Positions 28,620-37,187 are shown, counted from the stretch's first letter. The stretch: DNA of 64,000 bases from Thalassomonas actiniarum (GCF_000948975.2 NZ_CP059735.1:682001-746000); one strand, 5' to 3'. A program made the numbers and translations. Notes: a model not told the origin generated them from the sequence alone.

Positions 28620-29140
28620 CTTCACCCCCGGGTTTCTTTACTTTGTTATTCATTTGCTGGCGGTAGACTTTTTTAACCTGGCTCAGGATCCTGACGCCAT
28701 CACACATAAAGGAATAACTCTCTCCTTTGTGCATTCAGTGCTTTGTTAGTGTGCTCAGGCTGAGATTAAAATCACCGGTGCTTTACCTGGCACCGGAATT
28801 CCTGTCTTTATGGCAGGAGATATATTCATTAATCGCCCAGGCCTGCCAACCTCAAACGAAGTTTCTTTAAAGTTTGTTAGTCATCCGATCAGTAATTAAT
28901 ATTTCTCTAACATAAGTTCGTTAAAAAAGAGTCATTTCCCGTAAGAATTTTGTAATAGTTATTGATGTTAAAGCCTATTAATTATAGCTTACAGCATATT
29001 TTTATATAGAAAGACGCTTGTAATGGTCAAGGTATTTGCAATACCATGTAAAACCATAAGAAAAATAATAATTTCAGACGGTGAAAACAAAGTAAAAAAG
29101 TTCACCTAAAATTACAACATTTATTCGTTAGGACATCATA
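28620..29140. other. AT-rich intergenic region ahead of malic enzyme
   Basis: No gene is seen. It contains short inverted repeats (CCGGTGC...GCACCGG near 28771-28794 and TCCTG...CAGGA near 28799-28818) and becomes strongly AT-rich toward the malic enzyme start, where promoters and a long leader are expected. No known riboswitch was recognised. Confidence 0.4.
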
Positions 29141-30385
29141 ATGACAGATCTGCGTCAACAGGCTCTTGATTATCACGCTCACCCCACGCCAGGCAAGATC
29201 AGCGTGGAGATCACTACACCAGCAGAAACCAGTATAGATTTAGCCCTCGCCTACAGTCCCGGGGTTGCCGAGCCGGTAAGGGAAATCGCGGAAAATCCTG
29301 ATGATGTATATAAATACACCGGTAAAGGCAATACCGTTGCGGTTATTTCCAACGGCACCGCCATTCTGGGGTTGGGCAATTTAGGTCCTATGGCCTCTAA
29401 GCCGGTGATGGAAGGTAAAGCACTGTTGTTTAAACGTTTTGCCAATATCAACTCTTTTGATATTGAAGTGAAACATAAAACGGTTGAAGATTTTGTGAAT
29501 ACCGTGGCCAATATTGCCGACAGTTTCGGCGGTATCAACCTTGAAGACATCAAGGCGCCTGAATGTTTTGTGATTGAAAAAGCCCTGATTGAAAGATGTA
29601 AAATCCCGGTATTTCATGATGACCAGCACGGCACCGCCATAGTTACCTGTGCCGGCATGTTAAATGCACTGGACATCCAGGGCAAAGACATCAAACAGGC
29701 CAACATCGTTTGTCTTGGCGCCGGAGCCGCTGCCATTGCCTGTATGGAGCTGTTGATCAAATGTGGTGCCCAGCGTGAAAAAATTTACATGCTCGACACT
29801 AAAGGCATTGTCCATACCCGCCGGGATGACTTAAACGAATATAAAAAGCTATTTGCCAATAATACCGATAAGCGCACTTTGGAAGATGCCATTGCCGGTG
29901 CCGATGTTTTTGTCGGGGTATCCGGTCCGGATTTATTAACGGCGGAACACCTGAAATTGATGGCGCCTAACCCTGTGGTCTTTGCCTGTTCCAACCCGGA
30001 TCCGGAAATTAAACCTGAACTGGCGTTGGCCACCCGCGATGATGTGATCATCGCCACCGGCCGTTCCGATTATCCGAATCAGGTGAACAATGTTTTATGT
30101 TTCCCGTTTATTTTCCGTGGTGCCTTAGATGTCCGCGCCCGCATTATCAATGATGAAATGAAAATTGCCGCGGTGCATGCCATTAAAGATCTTGCCAAGG
30201 AAGAGGTGCCGGCAGAAGTACTGACCGCCAGCGGAGATAAGTCGCTGACCTTTGGTAAGGACTATATTATCCCTAAACCTATGGATTCCAGGTTATGTGC
30301 CAAGGTGGCCAAAGCCGTTGCCCAGGCCGCCATTGACTCAGGCGTGGCCGCATTAGAGATGCCGGAAAACTATATGGCTGACTAG
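29141..30385 (+). CDS. maeB: Malic enzyme, short form
   Basis: This catalyses oxidative decarboxylation of malate to pyruvate with NAD(P)+. It has 414 residues, the catalytic part alone, without the phosphotransacetylase-like tail of E. coli MaeB. Visible motifs are YSPGVAEPV (about 37-45), the active-site FHDDQHGTAIV (about 163-173), the nucleotide-binding GLGAGAAAIA-type loop (VCLGAGAAAIACMELL, about 192) and FACSNPDPEI. Cofactor preference cannot be read with certainty. It is a single gene with a strong terminator. Confidence 0.9.
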   Translation: MTDLRQQALDYHAHPTPGKISVEITTPAETSIDLALAYSPGVAEPVREIAENPDDVYKYTGKGNTVAVISNGTAILGLGNLGPMASKPVMEGKALLFKRFANINSFDIEVKHKTVEDFVNTVANIADSFGGINLEDIKAPECFVIEKALIERCKIPVFHDDQHGTAIVTCAGMLNALDIQGKDIKQANIVCLGAGAAAIACMELLIKCGAQREKIYMLDTKGIVHTRRDDLNEYKKLFANNTDKRTLEDAIAGADVFVGVSGPDLLTAEHLKLMAPNPVVFACSNPDPEIKPELALATRDDVIIATGRSDYPNQVNNVLCFPFIFRGALDVRARIINDEMKIAAVHAIKDLAKEEVPAEVLTASGDKSLTFGKDYIIPKPMDSRLCAKVAKAVAQAAIDSGVAALEMPENYMAD

Positions 30386-30403
30386 TTGCCTGTCTTGTTG
30401 AAG

Positions 30404-30440
30404 AAAACGGCTGTCGGCCAATACCGACAGCCGTTTTTTA
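30404..30440 (+). terminator. Terminator of the malic enzyme gene
   Basis: AAAACGGCTGTCGG (30404-30417) and CCGACAGCCGTTTT (30424-30437) form a perfect 14-bp stem with a 6-base loop, followed by TTTA. Confidence 0.95.
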
Positions 30441-30443
30441 TGT

Positions 30444-30550
30444 TCAGGACGAACAGTATTTCGCGGCCTCATGGATGAGGAAGAGCGAAGATTTCAGGAC
30501 GAACAGTATTTCGCGGCCTCATGGATGAGGAGGTGCGAAGATTTCAGGAT
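30444..30550. repeat. 50-bp tandem direct repeat, 2.1 copies, palindromic core
   Basis: Two 50-base units (30444-30493 and 30494-30543) differ only at two positions, and a third copy begins with TTCAGGA. Each unit holds a perfect dyad CCTCATGGATGAGG (30467-30480 and 30517-30530). The GGATG centre is shared with the palindromes of the composite repeat at 52.6-52.9 kb. No coding role is apparent. Confidence 0.85.
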
Positions 30551-30904
30551 AAATGGTCAACATTTTTGTTCCGGACAAATGTTAAGTACCTGCAGCCTTG
30601 CAGGCAATGCCATGCCTATATGGATGTGAAAGAGAGGCGGTATTTTCGAGCTAGGGTATTCGTTCATCTTTATAGATGAGAAAGCCTGAGAGTTCTGCCC
30701 GGGGGAAATTTACAGTTTTTTACACAAATGCTTTACGTATTTGATTGTTATTGATTTATTTTCTTTACCCCCTTGATATCACTTATTGCATCTGCAATAA
30801 GGCATTGTGCTCAAAGAGTAATCGCGTATAATCCCCAGCCTGCTGTAATACCGCATAAATCTTGGCCGCGGTTTTTCTTATATGTTTTAACAAGGATTTT
30901 AAAA
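30551..30904. other. Intergenic region between repeat and XRE gene
   Basis: No gene with a ribosome binding site is seen. The stretch has small inverted repeats (CCTGCAGCCTTGCAGG near 30591; TCATCTTTATAGATGA near 30664) and an AT-rich segment from 30710 to 30770 likely to carry the promoter of the XRE regulator gene. Confidence 0.35.
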
Positions 30905-31165
30905 TTGTATAAATACGATAAAGCGAAGATGGTAGATGATCTCAAGCAAATGCGTCTGGACTCAGGTATGAGCCAGAAAGCATTAGGGCAGAGGATCGGC
31001 TTAAGCCGGGAAACCATAGTTGCTATCGAAAATAAATACCCGGGGGCAATTGCCACCCTGGAAATGGATACCGTCAAACTCTGGTTCCGGGCCTGTAAAG
31101 GTAAAGCGGACCCCTCCATTTTGCTGCGCTTTAAAAACGGACTGATTGCTTTTTTCGGCGTATAA
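30905..31165 (+). CDS. XRE-family HTH regulator
   Basis: This encodes about 86 residues with one Cro/C1-type helix-turn-helix: DLKQMRLDSGMSQKALGQRIGLSRETIVAIENKYPGAI, where SQKALGQRIGLSRETI is the HTH. I chose the TTG at 30905 with AAGGA 9 bases ahead; an in-frame ATG at 30929 is the alternative, and the longer frame from 30773 lacks support. It is linked by a 2-base gap to a membrane-protein gene, so the two form an operon. Small XRE proteins paired with membrane proteins often regulate their own operon, but no target is visible. Confidence 0.75.
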   Translation: MYKYDKAKMVDDLKQMRLDSGMSQKALGQRIGLSRETIVAIENKYPGAIATLEMDTVKLWFRACKGKADPSILLRFKNGLIAFFGV

Positions 31166-31167
31166 GC

Positions 31168-31875
31168 ATGTTGTTAAAAGCCCTGTCAGAAAAAGCGTTA
31201 ACTGCGGCTCTTGCGGGTTTGTTGATCGCCATGGGTATTATCACCTTTGGTAATGCCCGCTTATTTGACTGGCTGTATTTTGCTATTTTGGCTTTTGTTA
31301 TTTTATTGAGTCGAAAAAATATCAATATTGCCGGGATCGTCTTGATTCTTATCCTCGGCAAGTTTGCCGATGAAACGGGTTGGCATCTGCTGGTTGATAA
31401 CCTGCCAAGCCGGTTATTTGTTTATCTGAGTTTATTGATAACATTAGCGATAATCAAAGAAGAGGAATATCGCAAACCTGTTGCGCTGCTCTTTTTGCTG
31501 GCTTTAGGCTCGGAAATTTACTGGTATGTTTCCGGTTACGGCGGTCCGGAAATTTACTGGCATTTGATCGAAATTAATATTCTTATTCTTGTGCGCCATT
31601 ACTTGTTTGTGCGGGTATTTTTTACCAGCCGGCTTTTTCCCGGTTTGTCTAAGTCACTGGAACTGGACGTGGAAGTACATGATGTGATGACGGTCTTTAT
31701 GTTTATTCACGCCTTAACCGTGCTTGAATACCTGGTACGTCATTTGTTCGGCCTTGATATTAAGCTGGTTTGGTCGTTTAATGCTGTTATCTTTCACGTG
31801 CTTAAGGTTTATCTGGTATATGTTATTCTGCACGGCAGCGCTCAATTAAGCCTGGCAAACAAGCTTAACGCATAA
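31168..31875 (+). CDS. Polytopic membrane protein, unknown
   Basis: This 235-residue protein is almost entirely hydrophobic, with about seven predicted helices (near 8-28, 30-48, 55-70, 78-92, 100-118, 125-145 and 170-225). Conserved-looking polar residues in the membrane (DETGWH, SEIYWYVSGYGGPEIYWH) could be functional. I do not recognise a family. It follows the XRE gene directly and is probably regulated with it. Confidence 0.7.
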   Translation: MLLKALSEKALTAALAGLLIAMGIITFGNARLFDWLYFAILAFVILLSRKNINIAGIVLILILGKFADETGWHLLVDNLPSRLFVYLSLLITLAIIKEEEYRKPVALLFLLALGSEIYWYVSGYGGPEIYWHLIEINILILVRHYLFVRVFFTSRLFPGLSKSLELDVEVHDVMTVFMFIHALTVLEYLVRHLFGLDIKLVWSFNAVIFHVLKVYLVYVILHGSAQLSLANKLNA

Positions 31876-31965
31876 ATTTATCTAACCGGGGCACCTTTGG
31901 GTTAATCCTTTCTGCTATTCCCGGTAAATCTCTTCATAATTCTCCTGTGGAATATTTTGGTCTTT

Positions 31966-31996
31966 AGGTGTGGATTGCAATACACACCTGAAGGCT
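31966..31996. other. Hairpin upstream of the 49-residue peptide gene
   Basis: AGGTGTG and CACACCT flank an ATTGCAAT palindrome, giving a near-perfect dyad about 60-90 bases before the small ORF. It could be a weak terminator of the membrane-protein gene or an operator. Confidence 0.4.
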
Positions 31997-32056
31997 CTTG
32001 GTCCTGCGTGGCATTTCACAAAATTCATATTATTAATCAAATATCTGGAGTAAATT

Positions 32057-32206
32057 ATGAAAAAAGTATTATTAGCCGTTGTCACTGTCTCTTTATTATC
32101 TGCCGTAGCTGTACCTGCTGATGCTGCGGTTGGCGGTAAGACTAAACCCCCGATGGCGGCTAAATGCAGCTGGTGGGATCAGCTGGTTATGTCGGTTATC
32201 GGTTAA
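32057..32206 (+). CDS. Small secreted peptide, 49 residues, unknown
   Basis: A 50-codon frame starts with ATG after CTGGAG and ends with TAA. It encodes a textbook signal peptide (MKKVLLAVVTVSLLSAVAV, then ADA cleavage near 23-24) and a mature part of about 26 residues with one cysteine and a WW pair (KCSWWDQLV). A hairpin with CCGGGCT arms follows, so it looks like a complete gene. No family is recognised. Confidence 0.65.
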   Translation: MKKVLLAVVTVSLLSAVAVPADAAVGGKTKPPMAAKCSWWDQLVMSVIG

Positions 32207-32234
32207 TCTGGCTTAAGAACTTGAGCTAGTGTTA

Positions 32235-32266
32235 AGCCCGGAGCTTGCTAATTCCGGGCTATTCGT
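32235..32266 (+). terminator. Hairpin after the small peptide gene
   Basis: AGCCCGGA (32235-32242) and TCCGGGCT (32253-32260) form a perfect 8-bp stem with a 10-base loop. The following ATTCGTTCT is only modestly T-rich. It may also serve the convergent cytochrome gene. Confidence 0.6.
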
Positions 32267-32275
32267 TCTAATGCA

Positions 32276-34117
32276 TCACAAAGTTTTCATGTATTCCACC
32301 AGCGCCCAGCGCTGGGATTCACTGAGATCCGAACCGTAGCTGTGGCCGCGGTTAGAACTGCCGGGAATGATTTTTCCGTTGTCATCCACCACCCGAAACA
32401 GGGACAGGCCCTGATCGGTTTTGTACCCGACCCTGGCAGGGTCAAACTCCCGGCTGCCGACCCAGAAACTGGTTAAACGCTGCTGAGGTTTTTTCAGCAA
32501 TTCCCACAGGTTGGGGATTGAGCCGTTGTGCATATAAGGCGCCGTGGCCCAGATGCCGTTTAACGGCCGTGCTTTGTATACCAGGCCGGTCAGATCCCTG
32601 TCATCGCCCTTTTGCGAGCTGTCGCCGGTTTTATCGCTTTTATACATGGCCTTAAGCGCTTTGAAATGGGCTTTAAGATGGTCGGTCATGCTGGTGCCTT
32701 CAACACTTTTATCGAGCTTGCCGTCTATTCTTACCGGCTTTAAGCCGGCCTCAAGGGCGGTAAGCGGGTCTTTTAATACCAGACCGACCACGCCGTTGGC
32801 GGGAATGAGGATGGCGGGGGTCACTTCTTTAAAACGGGCACCCACTAAGATTTGGCTTTTCTCTCCTTCAAGAAACAGGGATTTTGCCATATGAAAGTCG
32901 GCGTTCCAGGCGGTTTCCGGATCTGTACCCACCTCGGCCACCGGGGTTTTTACCGAGATATATTTCTCTCCCTCGTTAGCCCTTGGGATCACCTGGTGGC
33001 ACTTGGCGCAATATTGTTTATATAATGTTTTCCCTTGAGCTGCGGTATCGGCATCAACCGCGGGCAGGTATTGCTGTGGCCACTGCGGCGAACGTAAATC
33101 CCTTACCCAGGTTTCCAAATCTCCCAGGTACAACATCTCTACGGTGGAAGAATAGCGGCTGTCCCCGCCCTTAAGCCGGTCTTTAATGGAAGTATTGTTA
33201 ATGTTTAAGTGGCCGAATACTCCCACCACTTCACCCATATTACGGATTAACGGCCCGATCACCGGGGTGTTGGGGGCCGAAGCATTCCACTGCACCACAT
33301 CAGACTGATGGGTGCCCCATAAAAAGGGATAAGATACCGGGGCGGTGGGCGGGTTGCCGTTGTTTAAATCTCTCAGGGCAAAAACACTGCCGGCGTTTTG
33401 GATATTGCCGAAGGCGTCGAGGCGGGCGTAACTGGTAAAGTCGGGATCAAAGTCCTTGGGCAGGGCATTGACCATGCGGCGTTCGGTCAGATCTTTTGCC
33501 AGCTGACCCAGGCGTGCTTTAAGTGCTTGTGCTTTTTGTTCGTTGTATTCGTCGGCTAATACTTTACGGGCAAAGCGCTCAAACTTGGCGGCATCACTGT
33601 GGGTATTGTTCAGGGCGTCCACCAGGCGGCTGAAAAAAAGCACGAAATTGGCCAGGGTCGGCGCGCCTTCAATTAACATGCGGGTGCCGTTATAGTCGAG
33701 CTGGTTGGTATGGCAGGCGGCGCAGGTCATGCCCATCCAGGGCTCGCCACTGCTCCTGTCTTTGCCCAGGGCAAAACCTATCGGCAGCCCCGCCGGGTTT
33801 TCCAGCGACGAGGGCATCGGCAGATAACGTAAAAATTCCATGTGGGCGCTGCTGCGGAAATACTCCCGGCTGTCTGGCTGTTCCAGCCAGGTAAACCAGG
33901 TGTAGGGCATGATACGTGCCCCCTGGTCGGTGAACCAGAACTTCATCCGGATGTCGTCGTTCCATGCCTGGGGTAGCTCTATCCGGCTCGGGGCCTCGCC
34001 AATGGCCGGGGTCATCAGGGATTTTTCGGCACTGGGGCTATAACCCTGTTCGGTTGCGCAACCGATAACCAGCGAAGCGGCAGCCAGGGCCGAGAGAAAC
34101 AAAAATGGGGTTTTCAT
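32276..34117 (-). CDS. Di-heme cytochrome c peroxidase-like lipoprotein
   Basis: This encodes 613 residues from the ATG at 34117, which follows AAGGAAAG and starts a signal peptide with lipobox LVIGC. Two c-type heme sites, CAACH (about residue 158) and CAKCH (about 383), are visible, and the C-terminal third has the 'TGLVYKARPLNGIWATAPYMHNGSIPNLWELL' region characteristic of di-heme CCP/MauG-type enzymes. It is longer than classical CcpA (about 330), as in the RoxA/RoxB-like group. Peroxidase or oxidase activity in the periplasm is plausible; the substrate is not evident. Confidence 0.8.
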   Translation of the reverse strand: MKTPFLFLSALAAASLVIGCATEQGYSPSAEKSLMTPAIGEAPSRIELPQAWNDDIRMKFWFTDQGARIMPYTWFTWLEQPDSREYFRSSAHMEFLRYLPMPSSLENPAGLPIGFALGKDRSSGEPWMGMTCAACHTNQLDYNGTRMLIEGAPTLANFVLFFSRLVDALNNTHSDAAKFERFARKVLADEYNEQKAQALKARLGQLAKDLTERRMVNALPKDFDPDFTSYARLDAFGNIQNAGSVFALRDLNNGNPPTAPVSYPFLWGTHQSDVVQWNASAPNTPVIGPLIRNMGEVVGVFGHLNINNTSIKDRLKGGDSRYSSTVEMLYLGDLETWVRDLRSPQWPQQYLPAVDADTAAQGKTLYKQYCAKCHQVIPRANEGEKYISVKTPVAEVGTDPETAWNADFHMAKSLFLEGEKSQILVGARFKEVTPAILIPANGVVGLVLKDPLTALEAGLKPVRIDGKLDKSVEGTSMTDHLKAHFKALKAMYKSDKTGDSSQKGDDRDLTGLVYKARPLNGIWATAPYMHNGSIPNLWELLKKPQQRLTSFWVGSREFDPARVGYKTDQGLSLFRVVDDNGKIIPGSSNRGHSYGSDLSESQRWALVEYMKTL

Positions 34118-34374
34118 ATGATGCTTTCCTTGCCTGAATAAATTATTAGTTTTGTTGTGTTTTAGTCTAGGCAATAAATCTCAGCCCTGAAAGAAAAGGC
34201 ATGAAAGAAAACCTAAGCTGAAGAAAGGGATAGAGCAATACCGAACAGTTTGGGTCTATCTATGTTGCATGATAGCGGCTTAATCGCCGGGTTTAATCGT
34301 CTTAGTGCCGCAAGTTTCGGCATTGCCCACCATCACAGTTTTTATTGATACCGCCCTTAGTGTGCCCCCGGGGC

Positions 34375-35571
34375 TTATACTTTCGCTGTTTTGTCTACCT
34401 CATAAGGGAAGGGGGCAGATTGATTCACAGTCGGATATTTTACGAACTGGTTTCTGCCTTTGCGCTTGGCTTCGTAAAGCGCCAGGTCTGCTTCAATATA
34501 AAGGTTTTCAGCGCTGCGGATATGGTCAGGTGTCATAAAAGATAAGCCCGCAGATATGGTCACCTTTTTATGTGGTAAGTTGTTTTCGTGTGGGATATCG
34601 AGTTCGGATATCTGTTCAAAGATAGTTTTCACTCTTTCCACGCCGTCCTGGCAATGTTCAAGACTATGAATTAAGGCGAATTCTTCATCGCTTATTCTAA
34701 AAGCAAATTCTGTTGCGCGGCGAGTAGAGTTGATAAGAACTTTGCCGATAGAGGAAAGCACCTTGTCCCCTTTTGCCTGACCATAGCTATCATTATATAG
34801 TTTGAACTGATCCAGGCTTATGATAACCAAAAGTAAAAAGCGTCCTTCTCTGCCACTGCGATTGGTTTCTTTTTTCAGGTTTTCGGAGAATAAACGCCGG
34901 TTATACAATCCGGTTAATTGATCAATTTCCGCCAGACTGCGCATTCTCAAGTCGTTGCTTCTAAAATAAAATACCAGAGAGCACCAACTGAAGATGAACA
35001 CCATAGCGGCAATCACCATTGCCTGGATAAAGATGGCGGTCATATTTTCATGGTTTTGTTTAGAGCTGCTTTCCTGCTGTAACAGCGTTTTTATAGCTTG
35101 CTGTATGCCATTGGAATACTCATATTTTAGCTGTTGGTATTCGGCGCTAAAAAGCAGCTCAGTCGCAAGAGCGTGTTTGTCTTGTGCAGCCAGCTCGAAA
35201 GCCTGCGTTTCCAGGGCGATTAACTTGGTATTTGCCTTGCTGGTGTCGTGTATCGCCTGGGCGATGTCAGGCTCTCGCTTCATGGCTTTTATAATGGCCA
35301 TATCCAGCAATTTTGCATGCTGCAGGTATCTGTCTCGCCACACATGGTCATTTTTTAAGATGCCAACCCTGGCGGACATCGTCAGCACTTCATCAAGGTA
35401 GATGATCTCACTGGAGAGCAGGCGCAGCTGGCTTAATCGTGCTGCTGAAGATATTTGCAGGGTAGAGTAATGAAGAAACAGTGCCGCGATAACAACAATA
35501 ACCGCTATGGTAACGCTTAACCCGCTAAGCAATAATGTTCTAAATTTGCAAAGTTTTTCAGCCCCGAGCAT
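34375..35571 (-). CDS. Membrane GGDEF-family protein with degenerate SDEEF motif
   Basis: This 398-residue protein has TM helices at about 14-33 and 183-203 flanking a helical periplasmic sensor (about 35-180), then a GGDEF domain (about 215-385). The domain keeps DQLTGLYNRR (217-226) and DSYGQAKGDKVL, but the active-site GGDEF reads S294-D295-E296-E297-F298. The second glycine is replaced by Asp. The upstream I-site position reads R-A-T-E rather than R-x-x-D. Diguanylate cyclase activity is therefore uncertain; it may be catalytically altered or a c-di-GMP/GTP sensor. Confidence 0.85.
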   Translation of the reverse strand: MLGAEKLCKFRTLLLSGLSVTIAVIVVIAALFLHYSTLQISSAARLSQLRLLSSEIIYLDEVLTMSARVGILKNDHVWRDRYLQHAKLLDMAIIKAMKREPDIAQAIHDTSKANTKLIALETQAFELAAQDKHALATELLFSAEYQQLKYEYSNGIQQAIKTLLQQESSSKQNHENMTAIFIQAMVIAAMVFIFSWCSLVFYFRSNDLRMRSLAEIDQLTGLYNRRLFSENLKKETNRSGREGRFLLLVIISLDQFKLYNDSYGQAKGDKVLSSIGKVLINSTRRATEFAFRISDEEFALIHSLEHCQDGVERVKTIFEQISELDIPHENNLPHKKVTISAGLSFMTPDHIRSAENLYIEADLALYEAKRKGRNQFVKYPTVNQSAPFPYEVDKTAKV

Positions 35572-36023
35572 TTCATCCCTCTTTTTCTTTGCGTCCTGAA
35601 AGCAAGAGTAGACTATATGCGTGATAAGTGCCTGCCCGCGGTAGATAAATAGAGATAGCTGACAAAATTGTCAGCCACCCGGAACAAGCTTGTTGAGTTT
35701 TGCTATCGCCTGGCAGGGAGGTGATTTATGTTTGTCGGCGGCTCCTGCTGTAATGAGCAGGGGCGGATAAGTATAGTTTTTGTTAAAAAACTTTAGCCGA
35801 GTTTAACTCTGGCATATTATTATTTTTAGCCATGACGGATACTGTGTTTTTTGTTGTAAAAATAGTTCAATATCATGAAAAGAAGAGAATATAAATCATA
35901 AAAAGCACTTGTCATTGCTCTGATGCAAGTGGCTCAAACGGACACATAACAGCTGGCTGTGTTCGTTGTCCGCTATTTTTGCCAGCTAGTTTGCAGCGCT
36001 TAGCAAAGGGTTGGTGAGAAAAC
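35572..36023. other. Intergenic region with hairpins and a possible 22-codon ORF
   Basis: The region holds a dyad GCTGACA-AAAT-TGTCAGC near 35657 and a 9-bp hairpin near 35751-35774, plus the small ORF listed separately. The rest is AT-rich and probably carries the promoters for the divergent GGDEF and NTF2-like genes. Confidence 0.4.
35728..35796 (+). CDS. Possible 22-residue ORF with strong Shine-Dalgarno
   Basis: GGGAGGTGA lies just ahead of an ATG that opens 22 codons to TAG (MFVGGSCCNEQGR...). The ribosome binding site is the best in its neighbourhood, but length alone gives no coding evidence. A hairpin overlaps codons 8-15, so it could be a leader peptide or chance. Confidence 0.25.
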   Translation: MFVGGSCCNEQGRISIVFVKKL

Positions 36024-36359
36024 ATGAACACTATCGAATTAGCAAAGAAATATTTGGATGTGTTTTTTAAAACTCAAGAGTTTGATTCCCTGTATGAAAT
36101 ATTTGATGAGCAATTAGACTTCAAGGGGCCTTTTCTGCAAAGTGATAGCGCTAAAGCGTATATCGAATCTTTAAAGGCTGCTCCGTGGGAAAGTTGCGAA
36201 TACGAAATTAGGGAAGAATATGAGAATTCGAATTCGGCGTGTATAACATATCTATTTAGAAAGGGACGAAAATGCACCCTGATGTCCCAGCAATTCTGGG
36301 GGACAAACGGCAAAATTAATAAGGTAAGGCTGATATTTAATGCGGCAGACATCACATAG
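36024..36359 (+). CDS. NTF2/SnoaL-like small protein
   Basis: This 111-residue protein has the helix-strand layout of the NTF2-like fold: an amphipathic first helix (IELAKKYLDVFFKTQEFDSLYEIF), an early 'DEQLDFKGPF' strand, and paired C-terminal strands (SACITYLFRKGRKCTLMSQQFW, KINKVRLIFN). NTF2-like proteins range from enzymes to binding domains, so no function is inferred. GGTGAG precedes the ATG. It is a single gene, AT-rich relative to its neighbours, which may hint at transfer. Confidence 0.65.
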   Translation: MNTIELAKKYLDVFFKTQEFDSLYEIFDEQLDFKGPFLQSDSAKAYIESLKAAPWESCEYEIREEYENSNSACITYLFRKGRKCTLMSQQFWGTNGKINKVRLIFNAADIT

Positions 36360-36652
36360 CAATACGCAAAAAACACTGCCTTCGGGGTCATAAATTCATT
36401 TGTAATGTTTTTATAGGTTATTTTTCATGTGGTTAATCTTGTCGTACAGTTGCTTATACAGTATCCACATTTTACATAAATATTATTTACAGCCCCAATC
36501 TGTTTTCCCCTGCATTTTGTACTATTACTAATAGCTGAACCACCCACCACCGGAGGTCAACCTAAAACCGTAAAACAGCCAAACCAAGCGCTGCCCCTAA
36601 GTGCGGTAACACTCAGAGACAGCTAACCACAACAGATATTGGAGTATCCATC

Positions 36653-36823
36653 ATGGCTAAACCTAATGATATGCCAGAGTTTCACTCGGTTAAAGCTTAT
36701 CTAAAAGAAAGCTTAACAGAAAATATACCCGCCCTCCTAATCAAGCAGCCGGCAACAGCTTGTACCATAAATGCCAACAGCAATACGCCGTTAACCCACA
36801 AGGGAGGGCATTATCATGTCTGA
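36653..36823 (+). CDS. Small ORF, 56 residues, coupled to the next gene
   Basis: An ATG after GGAG opens 56 codons to TGA. The product is polar with no signal or TM segment, Pro/Thr/Asn-rich in the second half, ending GGHYHV. The stop overlaps the ATG of the next gene, and the Shine-Dalgarno of that gene lies inside this frame. This arrangement suggests a translated upstream partner. No family is recognised. Confidence 0.5.
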   Translation: MAKPNDMPEFHSVKAYLKESLTENIPALLIKQPATACTINANSNTPLTHKGGHYHV

Positions 36824-37097
36824 ATCAAACTTACCGCTGACAGAAGATGCCATCAAAAGGGAGCAGTTATCGAGTGATTTTGCCAACCTTAATGAGGACT
36901 TTAGCAAGTTCAGTGAAGAATGTGCCTTTTTGTTCGATGCACTTGCTGCGATTGGTCGCGAACCTGAGTGCATCACCCCGCACACCAGTGAAGGTATCAG
37001 GCACCTGTGCTATTGGCTTAAATATCAGGTTATCGGCTACCGGGAGAAAATAGACGAGATGCAAGACTGCTGGAGAGTGCTTAGCCGCAAAAAGTAA
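36816..37097 (+). CDS. Small soluble protein, unknown
   Basis: This encodes 93 residues, acidic and helical, without signal or TM segments. AAGGGAGGG lies just before the ATG. Polar helices (SDFANLNEDFSKFSEECAFLFDAL; EGIRHLCYWLKYQVIGYREKIDEMQDCW) suggest a small helical bundle, perhaps a binding or antitoxin-like accessory protein. I recognise no family. A structured hairpin follows 40 bases after the stop. Confidence 0.6.
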   Translation: MSESNLPLTEDAIKREQLSSDFANLNEDFSKFSEECAFLFDALAAIGREPECITPHTSEGIRHLCYWLKYQVIGYREKIDEMQDCWRVLSRKK

Positions 37098-37137
37098 TAC
37101 TGGCTAAGGCTCAAAGCAAGCTGTAAACGCAACAAAA

Positions 37138-37187
37138 GGCGGGTGGACTAACGGTAATCACAGCTTCGGCTATACCGTGAACCGCCC
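37138..37187 (+). other. Long structured hairpin with TTCG tetraloop
   Basis: Nested dyads are present: GGCGG/CCGCC outside, ACGGTA/TACCGT in the middle, and AGC-TTCG-GCT at the tip. A UUCG loop closed by paired arms is a very stable RNA fold. There is no T run after it, so it may be an mRNA 3' protecting element, processing site or structured RNA rather than a terminator. Confidence 0.55.

Noticed and set aside
30444-30550. CRISPR array
   Set aside because: Only two units, directly abutting with no spacers, and no cas genes in the window.
37138-37187. Integron attC site
   Set aside because: The nested dyad lacks RYYYAAC and GTTRRRY core sites and no integrase or cassette array is present.
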